64,000 nucleotides of DNA from Thalassospira sp. TSL5-1 (GCF_001907695.1 NZ_KV880637.1:1922001-1986000), one strand, 5' to 3'; numbered from the stretch's first letter, positions 43,501 through 52,223 are shown. Numbers and translations are program-made. Notes: a model not told the origin generated them from the letters alone.

Positions 43501-44972
43501 CGGGCATTTATTTTCGGGGTTTGAAGCTTCAGGTCTTTAACAGCGATCTCACTGAAATCACCGGTCGCATCCGCGGCTAGCGAAATATCCTGTGTCTTCC
43601 CGGCCATGTCGCCAAGGGCGGCATCGTTGAATTGATGATCACGGGTGTGAATATCGGTTCTCAGGGCAAAATCATCACCATCGGGAACCAGATTGGCTGT
43701 TGCAGTCAATGTGCCAATTGTCGAGACGGGGGTTTCAATGCCGGATGCGGAAATATCGGCATTAATCGTGGGCAGTGCCAAATCACCCTTGGCTTGAGCA
43801 TGCAGGCTTAGCTTCTGCCAACGAACGGCATTGTCCAGCAACGCACTTGCCGCCCCGTCAATATCCGATGACAGGTTGGCATCCATGCTGTTATCGGCAA
43901 AATTGATTTTGGCCGTTCCACTGGCGGTTAAAAGCTGATCCTTACTGACATTTAACGCAGTAATATCAAGCAGGCTGTTTTTGCCATCGAAAACACCATC
44001 GGTTTTAAGGGCGACCGCGCCACGCAAGGCAGGTGGCAGGGAATTTGCCAAATCCCCCAGGCTTTGCGCCATCACATCAAGGCCAAAGCCAATATGCTTT
44101 TCATCGCCCATTTGTACTGTAACCGTGCCATTGACACGGGCAAGGTTGGTTGCCGCAAATTGCAAATCGCCGTTCCAGTCATTGGCAGGGCCACTGCCCT
44201 TTAGCGACAGGGTGACATCCGGGGCCTCGGCCTCGGTCAGACCGGCCAACGCCATGCCGAGCCCCTTGTGGTCCAAGTGGCCTTCAATATCGGCGTTTAG
44301 TTTTTGTCCTTCGGCATCAAAATCAAGGTTCGCACGAATATAGTCCACCCCGCCATCCAGCGGCTGCAAATTCAGCGCCAAAACCGCCGAAAGGTTTTGG
44401 CTGGCACGGGCATGACCCGAAAGCTGATAGGAAAAGACCCGTCCATCCGCCGGATTGGTAATACGGATTTTTGGCACATCAAGGGTTTCAAGCGCGAAGG
44501 CCAGTGGCAGGGTAAAACTGCCACTCTCATCAGTTTGATCCTCGTCAGCGCTGGAGGATGACGCATTCGGCAAGGTTACGTTCAGCGCGGATGCGCCAAT
44601 GCGGTCGATATCAACTTTCGCCCCCAGCAGCGCCAATGGCGACCAGGCCAGTACCAGATCATCGCCGTCAACTTTCAACCCGGTATCGGGCATATCCAGG
44701 TTAAGCGATGAAACCGACAGGCTATTCCACAAACTGCCCTCAACCCGACCAAGGACAAACTGACCATTGATTGCTTCGGAAACCGTGCGATTGATCCAGG
44801 GGGTCAAGGACCGCAATACCGGGCCGGTCCCGGCAATAAAAACCAGCAATGACAGCACAACAAGCAGGGCAACAAAACCCAGTACACCGCGCTTTAACCA
44901 CCGCACGGCACCCCCTTTTCGCAGGGGTTTAACCTGTTTGGCTGTTTTATCGGTCGTATGTTTTTCAGCCAT
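40527..44972 (-). CDS. tamB: Translocation and assembly module protein TamB (DUF490/AsmA-like)
   Basis: This very long 1481-residue protein is anchored in the inner membrane by an N-terminal helix (GVLGFVALLVVLSLLVFIAG, about residues 29-48). It spans the periplasm as a repetitive beta-rich groove that is thought to carry lipids or outer-membrane proteins. Its middle is built of repeating short strands rich in Asp, Gly, Leu and Ala. The C-terminal DUF490 domain ends with VEVEIELTPHIKITSE and a terminal Tyr. Its start codon overlaps the tamA stop (TAATG). TamB acts with TamA in the outer membrane, and the gene order tamA-tamB is conserved in proteobacteria. Confidence 0.93.
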   Translation of the reverse strand: MAEKHTTDKTAKQVKPLRKGGAVRWLKRGVLGFVALLVVLSLLVFIAGTGPVLRSLTPWINRTVSEAINGQFVLGRVEGSLWNSLSVSSLNLDMPDTGLKVDGDDLVLAWSPLALLGAKVDIDRIGASALNVTLPNASSSSADEDQTDESGSFTLPLAFALETLDVPKIRITNPADGRVFSYQLSGHARASQNLSAVLALNLQPLDGGVDYIRANLDFDAEGQKLNADIEGHLDHKGLGMALAGLTEAEAPDVTLSLKGSGPANDWNGDLQFAATNLARVNGTVTVQMGDEKHIGFGLDVMAQSLGDLANSLPPALRGAVALKTDGVFDGKNSLLDITALNVSKDQLLTASGTAKINFADNSMDANLSSDIDGAASALLDNAVRWQKLSLHAQAKGDLALPTINADISASGIETPVSTIGTLTATANLVPDGDDFALRTDIHTRDHQFNDAALGDMAGKTQDISLAADATGDFSEIAVKDLKLQTPKINARATAMLDDTGAVKDANLIADVSDLSAFAAISGMDLTGQGRVDISGLRWNAAQGGQAKINITTQQAGFGISELDHVVGSSPVIKADLAISPAMDLSVDVNTIQAANIAGAGKVNITDDFNTLSVTADLGLKAGIIPPSIPVSLKGKDAKLTVALNGPLAEPEGKITLAAPIVETSDQVFSDVKLATNMAWQPVKGDGGKTLQLRNRGGFSWQNAPYKINADLALPSDGLAVSNIALIGDHIDLTGDLAMPDYAVPLRGKITLNKLDAVMTQAFSVPLANGRITADVTLSPKNAAQHVTLSAKAKGLRMVGPDGIETARLEDVRLDGSIDNAFADPDLNLTLEGRDIGSNAGRIETLKATLAGVLKKLGVGVKARAMVQNRIPVKLDTQAEIALANDIHITANKLDADVGTQHISLRAPLEFRLGANGSMVSNADVAIGNGALRAKLDLVPGKSFVATADVADIALGPWGAMFDVSGLDGKLTLKATAEETPKKPATARIDGTISNISVAAASQLPPLTLELKADLQEGAVNAGLEMGRPDLKVLTARGTVPVDVSFLKSRFAARENEPISAQAKIDGDIGQFWPYVPLPDHSLSGNLKLDASVEGTLAKPLWQGTVAMRDGRYEHLQYGTLVQDIVLDGDFNNDGFQLTRLTADDGGQGTLTGKADVKLGAGVDYTANITMRNMAVTRMDELRVWTDIDVDVTGNENKADIESTVTLRRGEVDLSVALPASVPELNVQNLAKTPDGQKKKDAQKNAGGFVATLNAKVDVPGRLFVRGKGLDSEWGGHLDITGRADNPKIVGELRALRGQLDLIGKTFVIKDSKITFSGAQPPDPLLNIAGVYTTDDLTVTASLSGPATDPQLSLSSQPALPQDEILSQVLFGKSQGSLSAVEAVQLANAAAQLSGSGGGLDVIGTIRNFIGADVLRVDGGENGPTVKAGKYLTDDIYVGTKQGTTPGSSGVEVEIELTPHIKITSETSEIDSKAGIQFKLDY

Positions 44973-46999
44973 TAAAACGCCTGACCCAGGCTAAGATAGA
45001 TCTGGTAGTCATCATCAATATTATCGCGTTTATCCAACGGTACCGCAAAATCAAACCGAACCGGGCCAATCGCGGTGTAATAGCGCAAACCAAGGCCGGT
45101 TGACCACATCAGGTCAAAATCCTTGGGCGTGACGGTTTCATAAACGTTGCCGCCTTCCACAAAGGGCACAAGGCCAATGCTGTCTGTGATGCGGGCACGA
45201 AATTCCAGCCCGGCTTCAAGCACCGAACGCCCGCCGATCGGATCGCCATCTTTATTGAGCGGGCCCACGGTTTGATATTCATACCCGCGCACGGAACCAC
45301 CACCACCGGAATAAAACCGTTTGTTTGACGGCAAGGAAGACCGTTCATCGCCAAAAATACTGCCAATACGGCCCCGGCCGGCCAAAATATAGTGCCCCTT
45401 TTCATCAAAGGCATAATATTGCGAGCCATCAAGCGAGACCGAGGTAAACTGAGTATTGGCCCCGGCAAGGCTGATATAAGGCGATACAGATAGTTCCAGC
45501 CGGTCGCCTTTTGTCGGGTCCAGCGGATTATCGGTATTGTCGTGGCGCAAAATGCCCCGCAAACCACCCAGATAAAATTCCTCGTTGGGGGAATCGGCAC
45601 CTGTCAGGTCTGAATATTCCGCCGTGACGCCATAGGTGGCCGACCAGTTTTTCCAGAACCGGCGTTCAATGCCGGTAAAGGCATTTGCCAGATTACCGTC
45701 ATAGGCATCGGTGGTGTAACTGGTGGCTTCGCCTTCGGCAACCAGCGCCTGTTTGCGCCGTAAAAATTGCGGCTTGCGGAAACTGGCCGATGCGCCCTGT
45801 TTCAACCCGGACCCTTCGAGCTTCAAACGCAGCTTCTCACCTTTGCCAAACAGGTTGCGATGTTCCCAAAAGGCATTGGCGCCGGGGCCGTCGGCGGTTG
45901 AATAATCCAAACCGCCACCGATGGTGCGATGATCACGTTCCTGCACGCGCATTTCGATGGGGATTTCGCCATTGTCGCCCACCGGCCCAACCGGTTTGAC
46001 AATCACGGAATTAAACAGATTGGATTGCGCCAGGTCGCGCCGCGTTTCGGTGACTTTTTCGGGCGAATAAACATCGCCTGAATCCCAGGCATGATAACCC
46101 CGGATAAAATCGGCATCGACATCCCCTGCTCCCACGACATTGATTTTGCCGAAGGTCGCCTTTTTGCCAGTGGTAACTTCGTAGATGACGCGAATGGTTT
46201 TTTCTGCCGTATCGGCCAATACCCGTTTTTTACCCGCCTTTACCAACGGATACCCCTCGTTGCGAAACACATCGAGCACACTTTGTTCCGCAAGAATAAT
46301 CGGCTCTGCCTCGGCCCGCATCCCGATCGACAGGTTGGCGGTTTTCAATTCCGCATCTGTCATCGAACGGGTTTCGGACGTGCCATCGGGATGGACAATT
46401 TTCAATTCGACATCGGATAAAAGATAAGGGGTTCCCGTCTCGATCCGGTATTGCAATACAAGCGGACGGGGTGCATCCGTCTCTTTGGAATTTGCTGTTT
46501 CTTTTTTTACCGCAGGCTCGGCATTATCATCGTCACTTTCCGGCGCGTCTGCCACATCGGCATTTTCAATATCGTCAGACGCAATTTCACTCTCGCCGTT
46601 GGCAGGCTGTGTGTCAGCGTCGCGAATGTCATAATTCACAATGGCATCATAAAAGCCAAAAGACCGCAAAACCCGGGTAAACCGTTCAACATCGTCATCC
46701 GCACGCCGTTCCAACCCCGCCTTTGTCGGCGTTGGCCGGTCTTTTAGGCGAATGGCTGTGCTGTTTTCGCGAAGGGTTGCCAACAGGCGTTCTTCCTGCG
46801 GGTCCAGGCCCTGAAACGTGACCGAATAGGGGATGGAACGGCCAACATCCTGCGTTGCCTCGGAGTTTGCGCCATCACCAAAGGGTAATTTGTCGGTAAA
46901 TGAGCAGGCTGACACCATCGACGCCCCGACAAAGACCGACATCATCATCAACCGTTTTTTCAATCCCCCTGACGGCGGATACGTTTTTCCTGGAAACAC
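44972..46999 (-). CDS. tamA: Outer-membrane assembly protein TamA (BamA/Omp85 family)
   Basis: This 675-residue Omp85-family protein has N-terminal POTRA domains (about 55-375) and a C-terminal 16-stranded barrel (about 390-675) ending YLSLGQAF with the usual terminal Phe. The barrel contains FYSGGGGSVRGYEYQTVGP, the conserved (V/I)RGY motif. The first 35 residues have KKR, a hydrophobic run and V-S-A-C at 29-32, a lipobox, so this TamA may be a lipoprotein. A strongly acidic, low-complexity insert (about 128-178) interrupts the first POTRA region. The start taken is a GTG with AGGGA upstream; a TTG or ATG at codons 13-18 is possible. Confidence 0.9.
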   Translation of the reverse strand: MFPGKTYPPSGGLKKRLMMMSVFVGASMVSACSFTDKLPFGDGANSEATQDVGRSIPYSVTFQGLDPQEERLLATLRENSTAIRLKDRPTPTKAGLERRADDDVERFTRVLRSFGFYDAIVNYDIRDADTQPANGESEIASDDIENADVADAPESDDDNAEPAVKKETANSKETDAPRPLVLQYRIETGTPYLLSDVELKIVHPDGTSETRSMTDAELKTANLSIGMRAEAEPIILAEQSVLDVFRNEGYPLVKAGKKRVLADTAEKTIRVIYEVTTGKKATFGKINVVGAGDVDADFIRGYHAWDSGDVYSPEKVTETRRDLAQSNLFNSVIVKPVGPVGDNGEIPIEMRVQERDHRTIGGGLDYSTADGPGANAFWEHRNLFGKGEKLRLKLEGSGLKQGASASFRKPQFLRRKQALVAEGEATSYTTDAYDGNLANAFTGIERRFWKNWSATYGVTAEYSDLTGADSPNEEFYLGGLRGILRHDNTDNPLDPTKGDRLELSVSPYISLAGANTQFTSVSLDGSQYYAFDEKGHYILAGRGRIGSIFGDERSSLPSNKRFYSGGGGSVRGYEYQTVGPLNKDGDPIGGRSVLEAGLEFRARITDSIGLVPFVEGGNVYETVTPKDFDLMWSTGLGLRYYTAIGPVRFDFAVPLDKRDNIDDDYQIYLSLGQAF

Positions 47000-47270
47000 C
47001 CAAGTCCCTTTTTGTGCCTGTGTCCGAAATTGTCTTTCGGAATATTATACGCTGCCCGCGAGCAAATGTTTCACGAAACGTTTTTTCCGGCATGGCAATT
47101 CAATGCCAATTTACCATGTATGCCATATAAAAATGGCAACCGCATGACCGTAAATTCGGCATTATTATACGTGACCTTCATGCAAATGAACGGCACTATC
47201 AAACAATAAAAATTTTGCGGCTTTTTCCCGCGAAAAAATTACCACTGTATCGGCCTTAAAGGTTACATTT
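47000..47270. promoter_or_regulatory. Divergent intergenic region between tamA and the GNAT-RLAN-ATP-grasp gene
   Basis: This AT-rich stretch of 271 bp must hold promoters for both directions. Short open frames exist, but none has convincing codon use together with a ribosome-binding site. No precursor peptide for the adjacent ATP-grasp system was recognised. Confidence 0.4.
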
Positions 47271-49232
47271 ATGCCACATTTCCAGACCACGCCGATTGTT
47301 GTTCGCACTGCGCGAAAAGCCGATATTGACGGCCTTTGTGCCATTGAAGAGGCCGTTTTTACATCCGACCGAATGAAACGCGAGACCTTTTTACGGTTTT
47401 TGCGCCAACCCACCGCCCGGGTCCTGGTTGCCGATGCCGGAGAATCCGGCGTTGTTGGCTATGGCATGTTGTTGCTGCGCGCGGGTAGCAGCACGGCACG
47501 CATTTATTCGCTGGCGATTGATAATGACTGGCAGGGCAAAGGGCTGGGCACCCAGTTGCTTGCCGGGCTGGAAAGCGTTGCAATTGAGGCCGGGTGCGAC
47601 AAAATGCGCCTTGAGGTCCGCGATGACAACCATTCCGCCCGGGCAATTTACGAACGGCATGGTTATGTCGATATTAAGGCCCTGCCTGATTATTACGAAG
47701 ACGGCTGCGATGGCAAACGCATGGAACGGCACCTGTTTGATGCGCCAACCCAGCTTTCCCCCGCCATGTCAACGGGCGCACCGCTTATTCTGGTTGATAA
47801 CCTTCGCGACCTGCCGTTCAAGGTGGCCGGGGCGCGTGTGATGAAAGTGCGAGACTACCTGGCCCTTAACCACGGCATTCGCAATCGTCGTGTCATCAAT
47901 TTGTGCCATTCCTATGAATATTTATCGCGCGGCTATTATTGCAGCCTGCTGGCTGCAGCGCGTAGCGAAAGGGTGATCCCCGAAGCGGACGTTTTGCTGG
48001 ATTTGAACTGGAAACGCCTGCAAAAAACCGCGCGCGCCCAAATCGGCCCGATGATTGCCGACGCCCTTGCCAAACCAGGCAATGAGCGCCCCGACCATAT
48101 TGACGTTTATTTTGGCCGCACAACCGACAAGCGGTTTCGCGATTTGGCCCAGCGCACCTTTGACCAATTCCGCTGCCCGATCCTGCGGCTGCATTTAAAC
48201 AGCGGCGACAAAAAACTGCTGCGCGAGATAGAGGCCCCGTCGCTGCAACATATTGACGCCAGCGAAATGCCCGCCTTTGAGGCGGCCCTTAATGCCTATT
48301 TGCGCGGGCGCGTGCGCAAACCTTCCAGTGGCCGGGCCCCCACCGCGCTGGTTGCCATTTTGTATGATCCTGACGAAACGTTGCCACCATCCGACAGCGA
48401 CGCCCTGGCAAATTTTATTCAGGCTGCAAGCGACCTTGGCGCGCGGGCAGAACTGATTACAGCAAAGGATTTTCATCACCTGTCGGAATTTGATGCGCTG
48501 CTTATTCGCGAAACAACCGCATTGGACCATCACACCTATCGGTTTGCCAAGCGGGCGCGTAAAGAAGGCATCCCGGTGATTGACGACCCGGAATCGATTT
48601 TGCGCTGCACGAACAAGGTTTACCTGGCGGAATTGCTGCGCACCCATCGTATCCCGGCCCCGCGCAGTGCGATTTTTGACAAACGGCGGATCGATGAAAT
48701 TGGCAAGCAGTTCAATTTCCCCAGCGTATTAAAGGTACCTGACGGCTGTTTTTCGCGCGGCGTGCGCAAGGTTACCTCGCCTGAACATCTGCAACAGGTG
48801 GCGGGCGAAATGTTTAAAAATTCGGAATTGCTGGTGATCCAGGAATATGTCGAAACCACCTTTGACTGGCGGATTGGCGTGCTCGGCGGGGAAACGCTTT
48901 ATGCCAGCCGCTATTTCATGGCGCCGGGGCACTGGCAAATCGTCAAACATGAAGATGACGGCAAAAATTACGAAGAAGGCGGCTTTGAAACTGTCCCGGT
49001 CGAAAATGCGCCGACCGACATTGTCGAAACAGCCCTTGCTGCTGCACGTTTGATGGGCAACGGGCTTTATGGTGTTGATGTGAAAGAAACGCCCTATGGC
49101 CCGATGGTGATTGAGGTAAATGACAATCCCAGCATTGATGGCGGTGTCGAGGATGCCGTGATCGGCATGGATTTATATCGCCGCATCATCGCCCATTTAT
49201 TAAGCCAAATCGCACAACCCTGGACGATTTAA
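47271..49232 (+). CDS. GNAT acetyltransferase-RLAN-RimK-like ATP-grasp fusion protein
   Basis: This is a 653-residue three-domain enzyme. Residues about 8-155 are a GNAT domain with the acetyl-CoA loop QGKGLG (88-93) and a PDYYEDG segment (139-145). Residues about 171-345 match the RLAN domain (RimK-like ATP-grasp N-terminal), including CHSYEYLSRGYYCSLLAAAR. Residues about 405-650 are an ATP-grasp ligase with ATP-binding Lys488 in PSVLKVPDGCF, QEYVETTFDWRIGVLGG, and the metal-binding EVNDNPSIDGG (Glu615, Asn617). RimK-type ligases form amide bonds between an amino acid and an acyl phosphate, so the protein may build and acetylate a peptide or add residues to a protein. It converges on a GNAT-peptidase gene with a related GNAT half. 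Confidence 0.88.
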   Translation: MPHFQTTPIVVRTARKADIDGLCAIEEAVFTSDRMKRETFLRFLRQPTARVLVADAGESGVVGYGMLLLRAGSSTARIYSLAIDNDWQGKGLGTQLLAGLESVAIEAGCDKMRLEVRDDNHSARAIYERHGYVDIKALPDYYEDGCDGKRMERHLFDAPTQLSPAMSTGAPLILVDNLRDLPFKVAGARVMKVRDYLALNHGIRNRRVINLCHSYEYLSRGYYCSLLAAARSERVIPEADVLLDLNWKRLQKTARAQIGPMIADALAKPGNERPDHIDVYFGRTTDKRFRDLAQRTFDQFRCPILRLHLNSGDKKLLREIEAPSLQHIDASEMPAFEAALNAYLRGRVRKPSSGRAPTALVAILYDPDETLPPSDSDALANFIQAASDLGARAELITAKDFHHLSEFDALLIRETTALDHHTYRFAKRARKEGIPVIDDPESILRCTNKVYLAELLRTHRIPAPRSAIFDKRRIDEIGKQFNFPSVLKVPDGCFSRGVRKVTSPEHLQQVAGEMFKNSELLVIQEYVETTFDWRIGVLGGETLYASRYFMAPGHWQIVKHEDDGKNYEEGGFETVPVENAPTDIVETALAAARLMGNGLYGVDVKETPYGPMVIEVNDNPSIDGGVEDAVIGMDLYRRIIAHLLSQIAQPWTI

Positions 49233-49234
49233 CC

Positions 49235-49278
49235 AAAAAAGCCGGTCCTTCTGATCAAACAGAACGACCGGCTTTTAT
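49235..49278. terminator. Bidirectional terminator between the two GNAT-fusion genes
   Basis: The stem AAAAGCCGGTC / GACCGGCTTTT with an 18-nt loop and T-runs on both strands lies between the convergent stop codons. Confidence 0.88.
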
Positions 49279-50385
49279 TTATGCTTTGGCAATAAAGACA
49301 GCGGCCTGAAGTTTTGAGCGGCCATAGCGCGCCATCAAATCAAATTCGTGGCGCAGGATCGGCACCGAGACACAATCGCTGCCATTATAAGGCTCATCAT
49401 CCTCGCCAATATCAGGATCGGTAACGTAAACGAACCGGTCGTCAAAGCCCGACACCACCACCCAATGCGGAATTTTATCGCCATAGATGCGATACTGACT
49501 AATCAGCACAAGGGCCATTTGCCCATCACGAGTATGACGTTCAATGTCATCAATGCCAAAGGCCCCGGCCGTTACCGGAATGCCTGCCTCGGCGGCCTGA
49601 TCGGCAAAATCGTAATGCACCAGTTCGACCACCTTGCGATTTTCGGCCTTGCGCACGGTATCCACAAATAATGGCCCTTCGCGCGAAACCAGCACTTCGG
49701 CCTTAAAACCACGGCGACAGGCGGCCAATGCCAGGCCCAGTGGCCCGCAGCCACCATGCCCGGATGTCATAAAAATGGTGGTTGCCTCGCGCCATAGGGC
49801 GATTTCGCTGCTACGGTCCATTTCAATGGCGGGGTTCAAGGCATTCATCGCCATCATCAATGATGCCGGACCGCAGGTGAATGGCAGGGTTTGATGATAA
49901 AAATGCAGCGGCGACGGCCGACGCAGGAATTGCGGCACCAAGACCTTTTCCATGCGCAAGGCCGGGCTGTGATCCGGATAATAATCGGGATACAGGGCAA
50001 ATTCCTGGTAGGCATTTTTGCGATAAAGCGAAATGGCCGCGCCGTTTTGCGGGTGCACTTCCAGGCGCAAAATCGGCGCACCGAAATCCAGCGTTGTTTC
50101 CTCGGCACGGAGCAGCAGCATCTGCCCAATACCGGCCCGCTGAAAGGCCGGGTCCACCGCCATGCTATAAAGACGTGCCAGCGCCGTATTGCTGCGATGA
50201 ATAACCACAACATAGCCAATAACGGCATTGTCACACACGGCGACCCAAAACCGGGCGGTCGCACTGGTCATAAAATGCCGCATGGTCCGGCGCGTCATTC
50301 GGTCCTGATCAAAACAGGTTTTTTCAATACGCACCAAAGTAGTGAGATCAGCTTCCGTTGCCAGACGCAGGACAGGATCGGACAT
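49279..50385 (-). CDS. GNAT acetyltransferase-papain-like (C39-family) peptidase fusion protein
   Basis: This is a 368-residue two-domain protein. Residues about 5-148 form a GNAT domain with loop QRAGIG (82-87) and a PDYYPDH segment (133-139). Residues about 158-365 form a C39-like cysteine peptidase with Gln165 and nucleophile Cys171 in HQTLPFTCGPASL, His307 in IPHWVVVSG and Asp323 in VTDPDIG. These are a complete papain-type set. It has no signal peptide and no transporter domains, unlike bacteriocin-exporting C39 proteins. The ATG at 50385 is preferred to a GTG 11 codons earlier. It probably cleaves or trims the product of the facing GNAT-RLAN-ATP-grasp enzyme. Confidence 0.87.
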   Translation of the reverse strand: MSDPVLRLATEADLTTLVRIEKTCFDQDRMTRRTMRHFMTSATARFWVAVCDNAVIGYVVVIHRSNTALARLYSMAVDPAFQRAGIGQMLLLRAEETTLDFGAPILRLEVHPQNGAAISLYRKNAYQEFALYPDYYPDHSPALRMEKVLVPQFLRRPSPLHFYHQTLPFTCGPASLMMAMNALNPAIEMDRSSEIALWREATTIFMTSGHGGCGPLGLALAACRRGFKAEVLVSREGPLFVDTVRKAENRKVVELVHYDFADQAAEAGIPVTAGAFGIDDIERHTRDGQMALVLISQYRIYGDKIPHWVVVSGFDDRFVYVTDPDIGEDDEPYNGSDCVSVPILRHEFDLMARYGRSKLQAAVFIAKA

Positions 50386-50486
50386 ACAGCATAACGCCTT
50401 TGGGATAATACACGGCACCTATGGCGCACATGCGGACCAAGGATAGATCATTTTCCCCCAAAAACACCCAAACTGCATAGTGCAAT

Positions 50487-52223
50487 TTATGCAATCCGGC
50501 ACGGCGTAAGTGCCGATGGGTCAAGGGTTGAAAGCGCATCATATTGCGACAGAAAAACCTTGCCGCTCAATTCCGCGATGAAGCCACAGGGTTCAAGACG
50601 GTCCATGACCGGGCCTTTGACCTCGGACAAATTAAACGTCACCCCGGAATCGCGCAAACGGGCATTAATTTCATGCAGGCTTTCAAGGCCGCTTGAATCA
50701 ATTTCATTAATCGCCGAACACATCAGCACAACATGGCGCAAGGCCGGGTTTTCGGCAATCAGGGCATAGATGCGATCTTCCAGATAGCGACAATTGGCAA
50801 AATACAGGCTTTCATCGGGGCGCACGGTCAGAACCGATGTGCCTGTTGCCACATCATGGCGCAGGATATTGCGAAAATGCTCCGTCCCTGGCACCTGCCC
50901 GACCACGGCAATATGCGGACGGCTGGTGCGATGCAGATACAGCATTAGCGAAACCACCACACCACTGACAATGCCGGGCTCGATCCCCCAAAACAACGTT
51001 AAGGCGATTGTGACCACCATCGCGGCAAAATCCGCCCGGGAATAGCGAAAAATATGGATGATGGTTTTGATATCCACCAGCGTTAAAACCGCAACAATAA
51101 TGGTGGCCGCCAGTGTCGCCTGGGGCAAATAATACAAAACCGGGGTTAAAAACAGGGTCGCGGCCGCAATACCAACCGCCGTCATTAAGCCCGCTGCCGG
51201 GGTTTGCGCACCGGCATCAAAATTAACCATCGAGCGGGCAAAACCACCCGTCACCGGCAGGCCCCCCGCAAACCCCGCCCCCAGATTGGCCATGCCGAGC
51301 GCAATCAGTTCCTGATCGGGACGAATACGCTGGCGCCTTTTTGCAGCCAGTGTCTGGGCGACAGAAACGGTTTCGACAAAACCGATCACGCTGATCAGCA
51401 AGGCCGGCAATGCCAGTTGATGCCACAGTTGCAGGTTAAAGGACGGCAAGGTAAAGGCGGGAAAGCCTTTTGGAATTGTGCCAACAATTTTAACCCCGTG
51501 CGATGCAAGGTCAAAATACCAGCTTGCCAGTGTTGTCATAATCACCGCCAAAACCGGCCCAGCCCGGACAATAAAAGTCGCCCACATCCCAGCCAGCCCC
51601 AAGCGAGACAATATGGCCGGCAGTCCCTTGCGCACCCAAAACAGGAACCCGAGGCAGCCAAAGCCCATGATCACGGTTGGGATATTGACTTGGGGCAGAT
51701 GAGCGAACAAAGCCGCCAGAATTTCCGCCAGATTGCCGTCCGTTTTAGGTAACCCCAGCAAATGCCGCACCTGGCCGACCGCAATCAAAACGCCAGATGC
51801 ACTGACAAAACCGGAAATGACAGGGTGACTTAGAAAATTGGCGACAAAGCCCAGCCGAAACAGCCCCATCGCCAGCAAAATAATACCGGAAATAACGGCC
51901 AGGGTCATAGAAGCCGATACCGGACTGATACCGTTTGGCAAATGCGCTGATCCGATGATGGATGCCGTCATCAGAGATATAAGGGCAACCGGCCCCACCG
52001 CCAATGTTGCCGAGGTGCCAAAAACGGCATAGGCAACCAGCGGCAAAATACTGGCATATAAGCCAACCTCGGGCGGCAAGCCCGCCAACATGGCATAAGC
52101 CAGACTTTGCGGGACAAGCATGATCGAAACGATCACGGCGGCGACAAAATCATTAGCGGCAAGCTGGCGATTATAACGCCGTCCCCAATCCAGAATGGGG
52201 AAAAAACGGGAAACCGGGCGCAA
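50487..52223 (-). CDS. SulP-family inorganic anion transporter with STAS domain
   Basis: This 578-residue inner-membrane transporter of the SLC26/SulP family likely moves sulfate, bicarbonate or a related anion. The N-terminal membrane part has the family signature DFVAAVIVSIMLVPQSLAYA and GLPPEVGLYASILPLVAYAVFG, with about 12-14 helices to residue 430. A cytoplasmic STAS domain follows (about 440-560, with AINEIDSSGLESLHEI). The start is a TTG with AAGGA 8 nt upstream. A terminator separates it from the sulfur-oxidation genes upstream, so a functional link to them is suggested only by position. Confidence 0.92.
   Translation of the reverse strand: MRPVSRFFPILDWGRRYNRQLAANDFVAAVIVSIMLVPQSLAYAMLAGLPPEVGLYASILPLVAYAVFGTSATLAVGPVALISLMTASIIGSAHLPNGISPVSASMTLAVISGIILLAMGLFRLGFVANFLSHPVISGFVSASGVLIAVGQVRHLLGLPKTDGNLAEILAALFAHLPQVNIPTVIMGFGCLGFLFWVRKGLPAILSRLGLAGMWATFIVRAGPVLAVIMTTLASWYFDLASHGVKIVGTIPKGFPAFTLPSFNLQLWHQLALPALLISVIGFVETVSVAQTLAAKRRQRIRPDQELIALGMANLGAGFAGGLPVTGGFARSMVNFDAGAQTPAAGLMTAVGIAAATLFLTPVLYYLPQATLAATIIVAVLTLVDIKTIIHIFRYSRADFAAMVVTIALTLFWGIEPGIVSGVVVSLMLYLHRTSRPHIAVVGQVPGTEHFRNILRHDVATGTSVLTVRPDESLYFANCRYLEDRIYALIAENPALRHVVLMCSAINEIDSSGLESLHEINARLRDSGVTFNLSEVKGPVMDRLEPCGFIAELSGKVFLSQYDALSTLDPSALTPCRIA

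Noticed and set aside
46875-47209. Short open frames on both strands around the tamA/GNAT-RLAN intergenic region, considered as a precursor peptide for the ATP-grasp/peptidase pair
   Set aside because: They overlap the tamA start or lack a ribosome-binding site, and show no leader-core pattern, repeats or conserved-looking composition.
47271-49232. N-acetylglutaminylglutamine synthetase identity for the GNAT-ATP-grasp protein
   Set aside because: The RLAN domain between GNAT and ATP-grasp, and the absence of the asparagine-synthetase-like and M42-type peptidase neighbours, argue against that specific pathway, though the chemistry may be similar.
49279-50385. Bacteriocin-exporter C39 peptidase
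   Set aside because: The protein has no membrane helices or ABC ATPase domain and no bacteriocin genes are near. Only the papain-like catalytic fold is shared.
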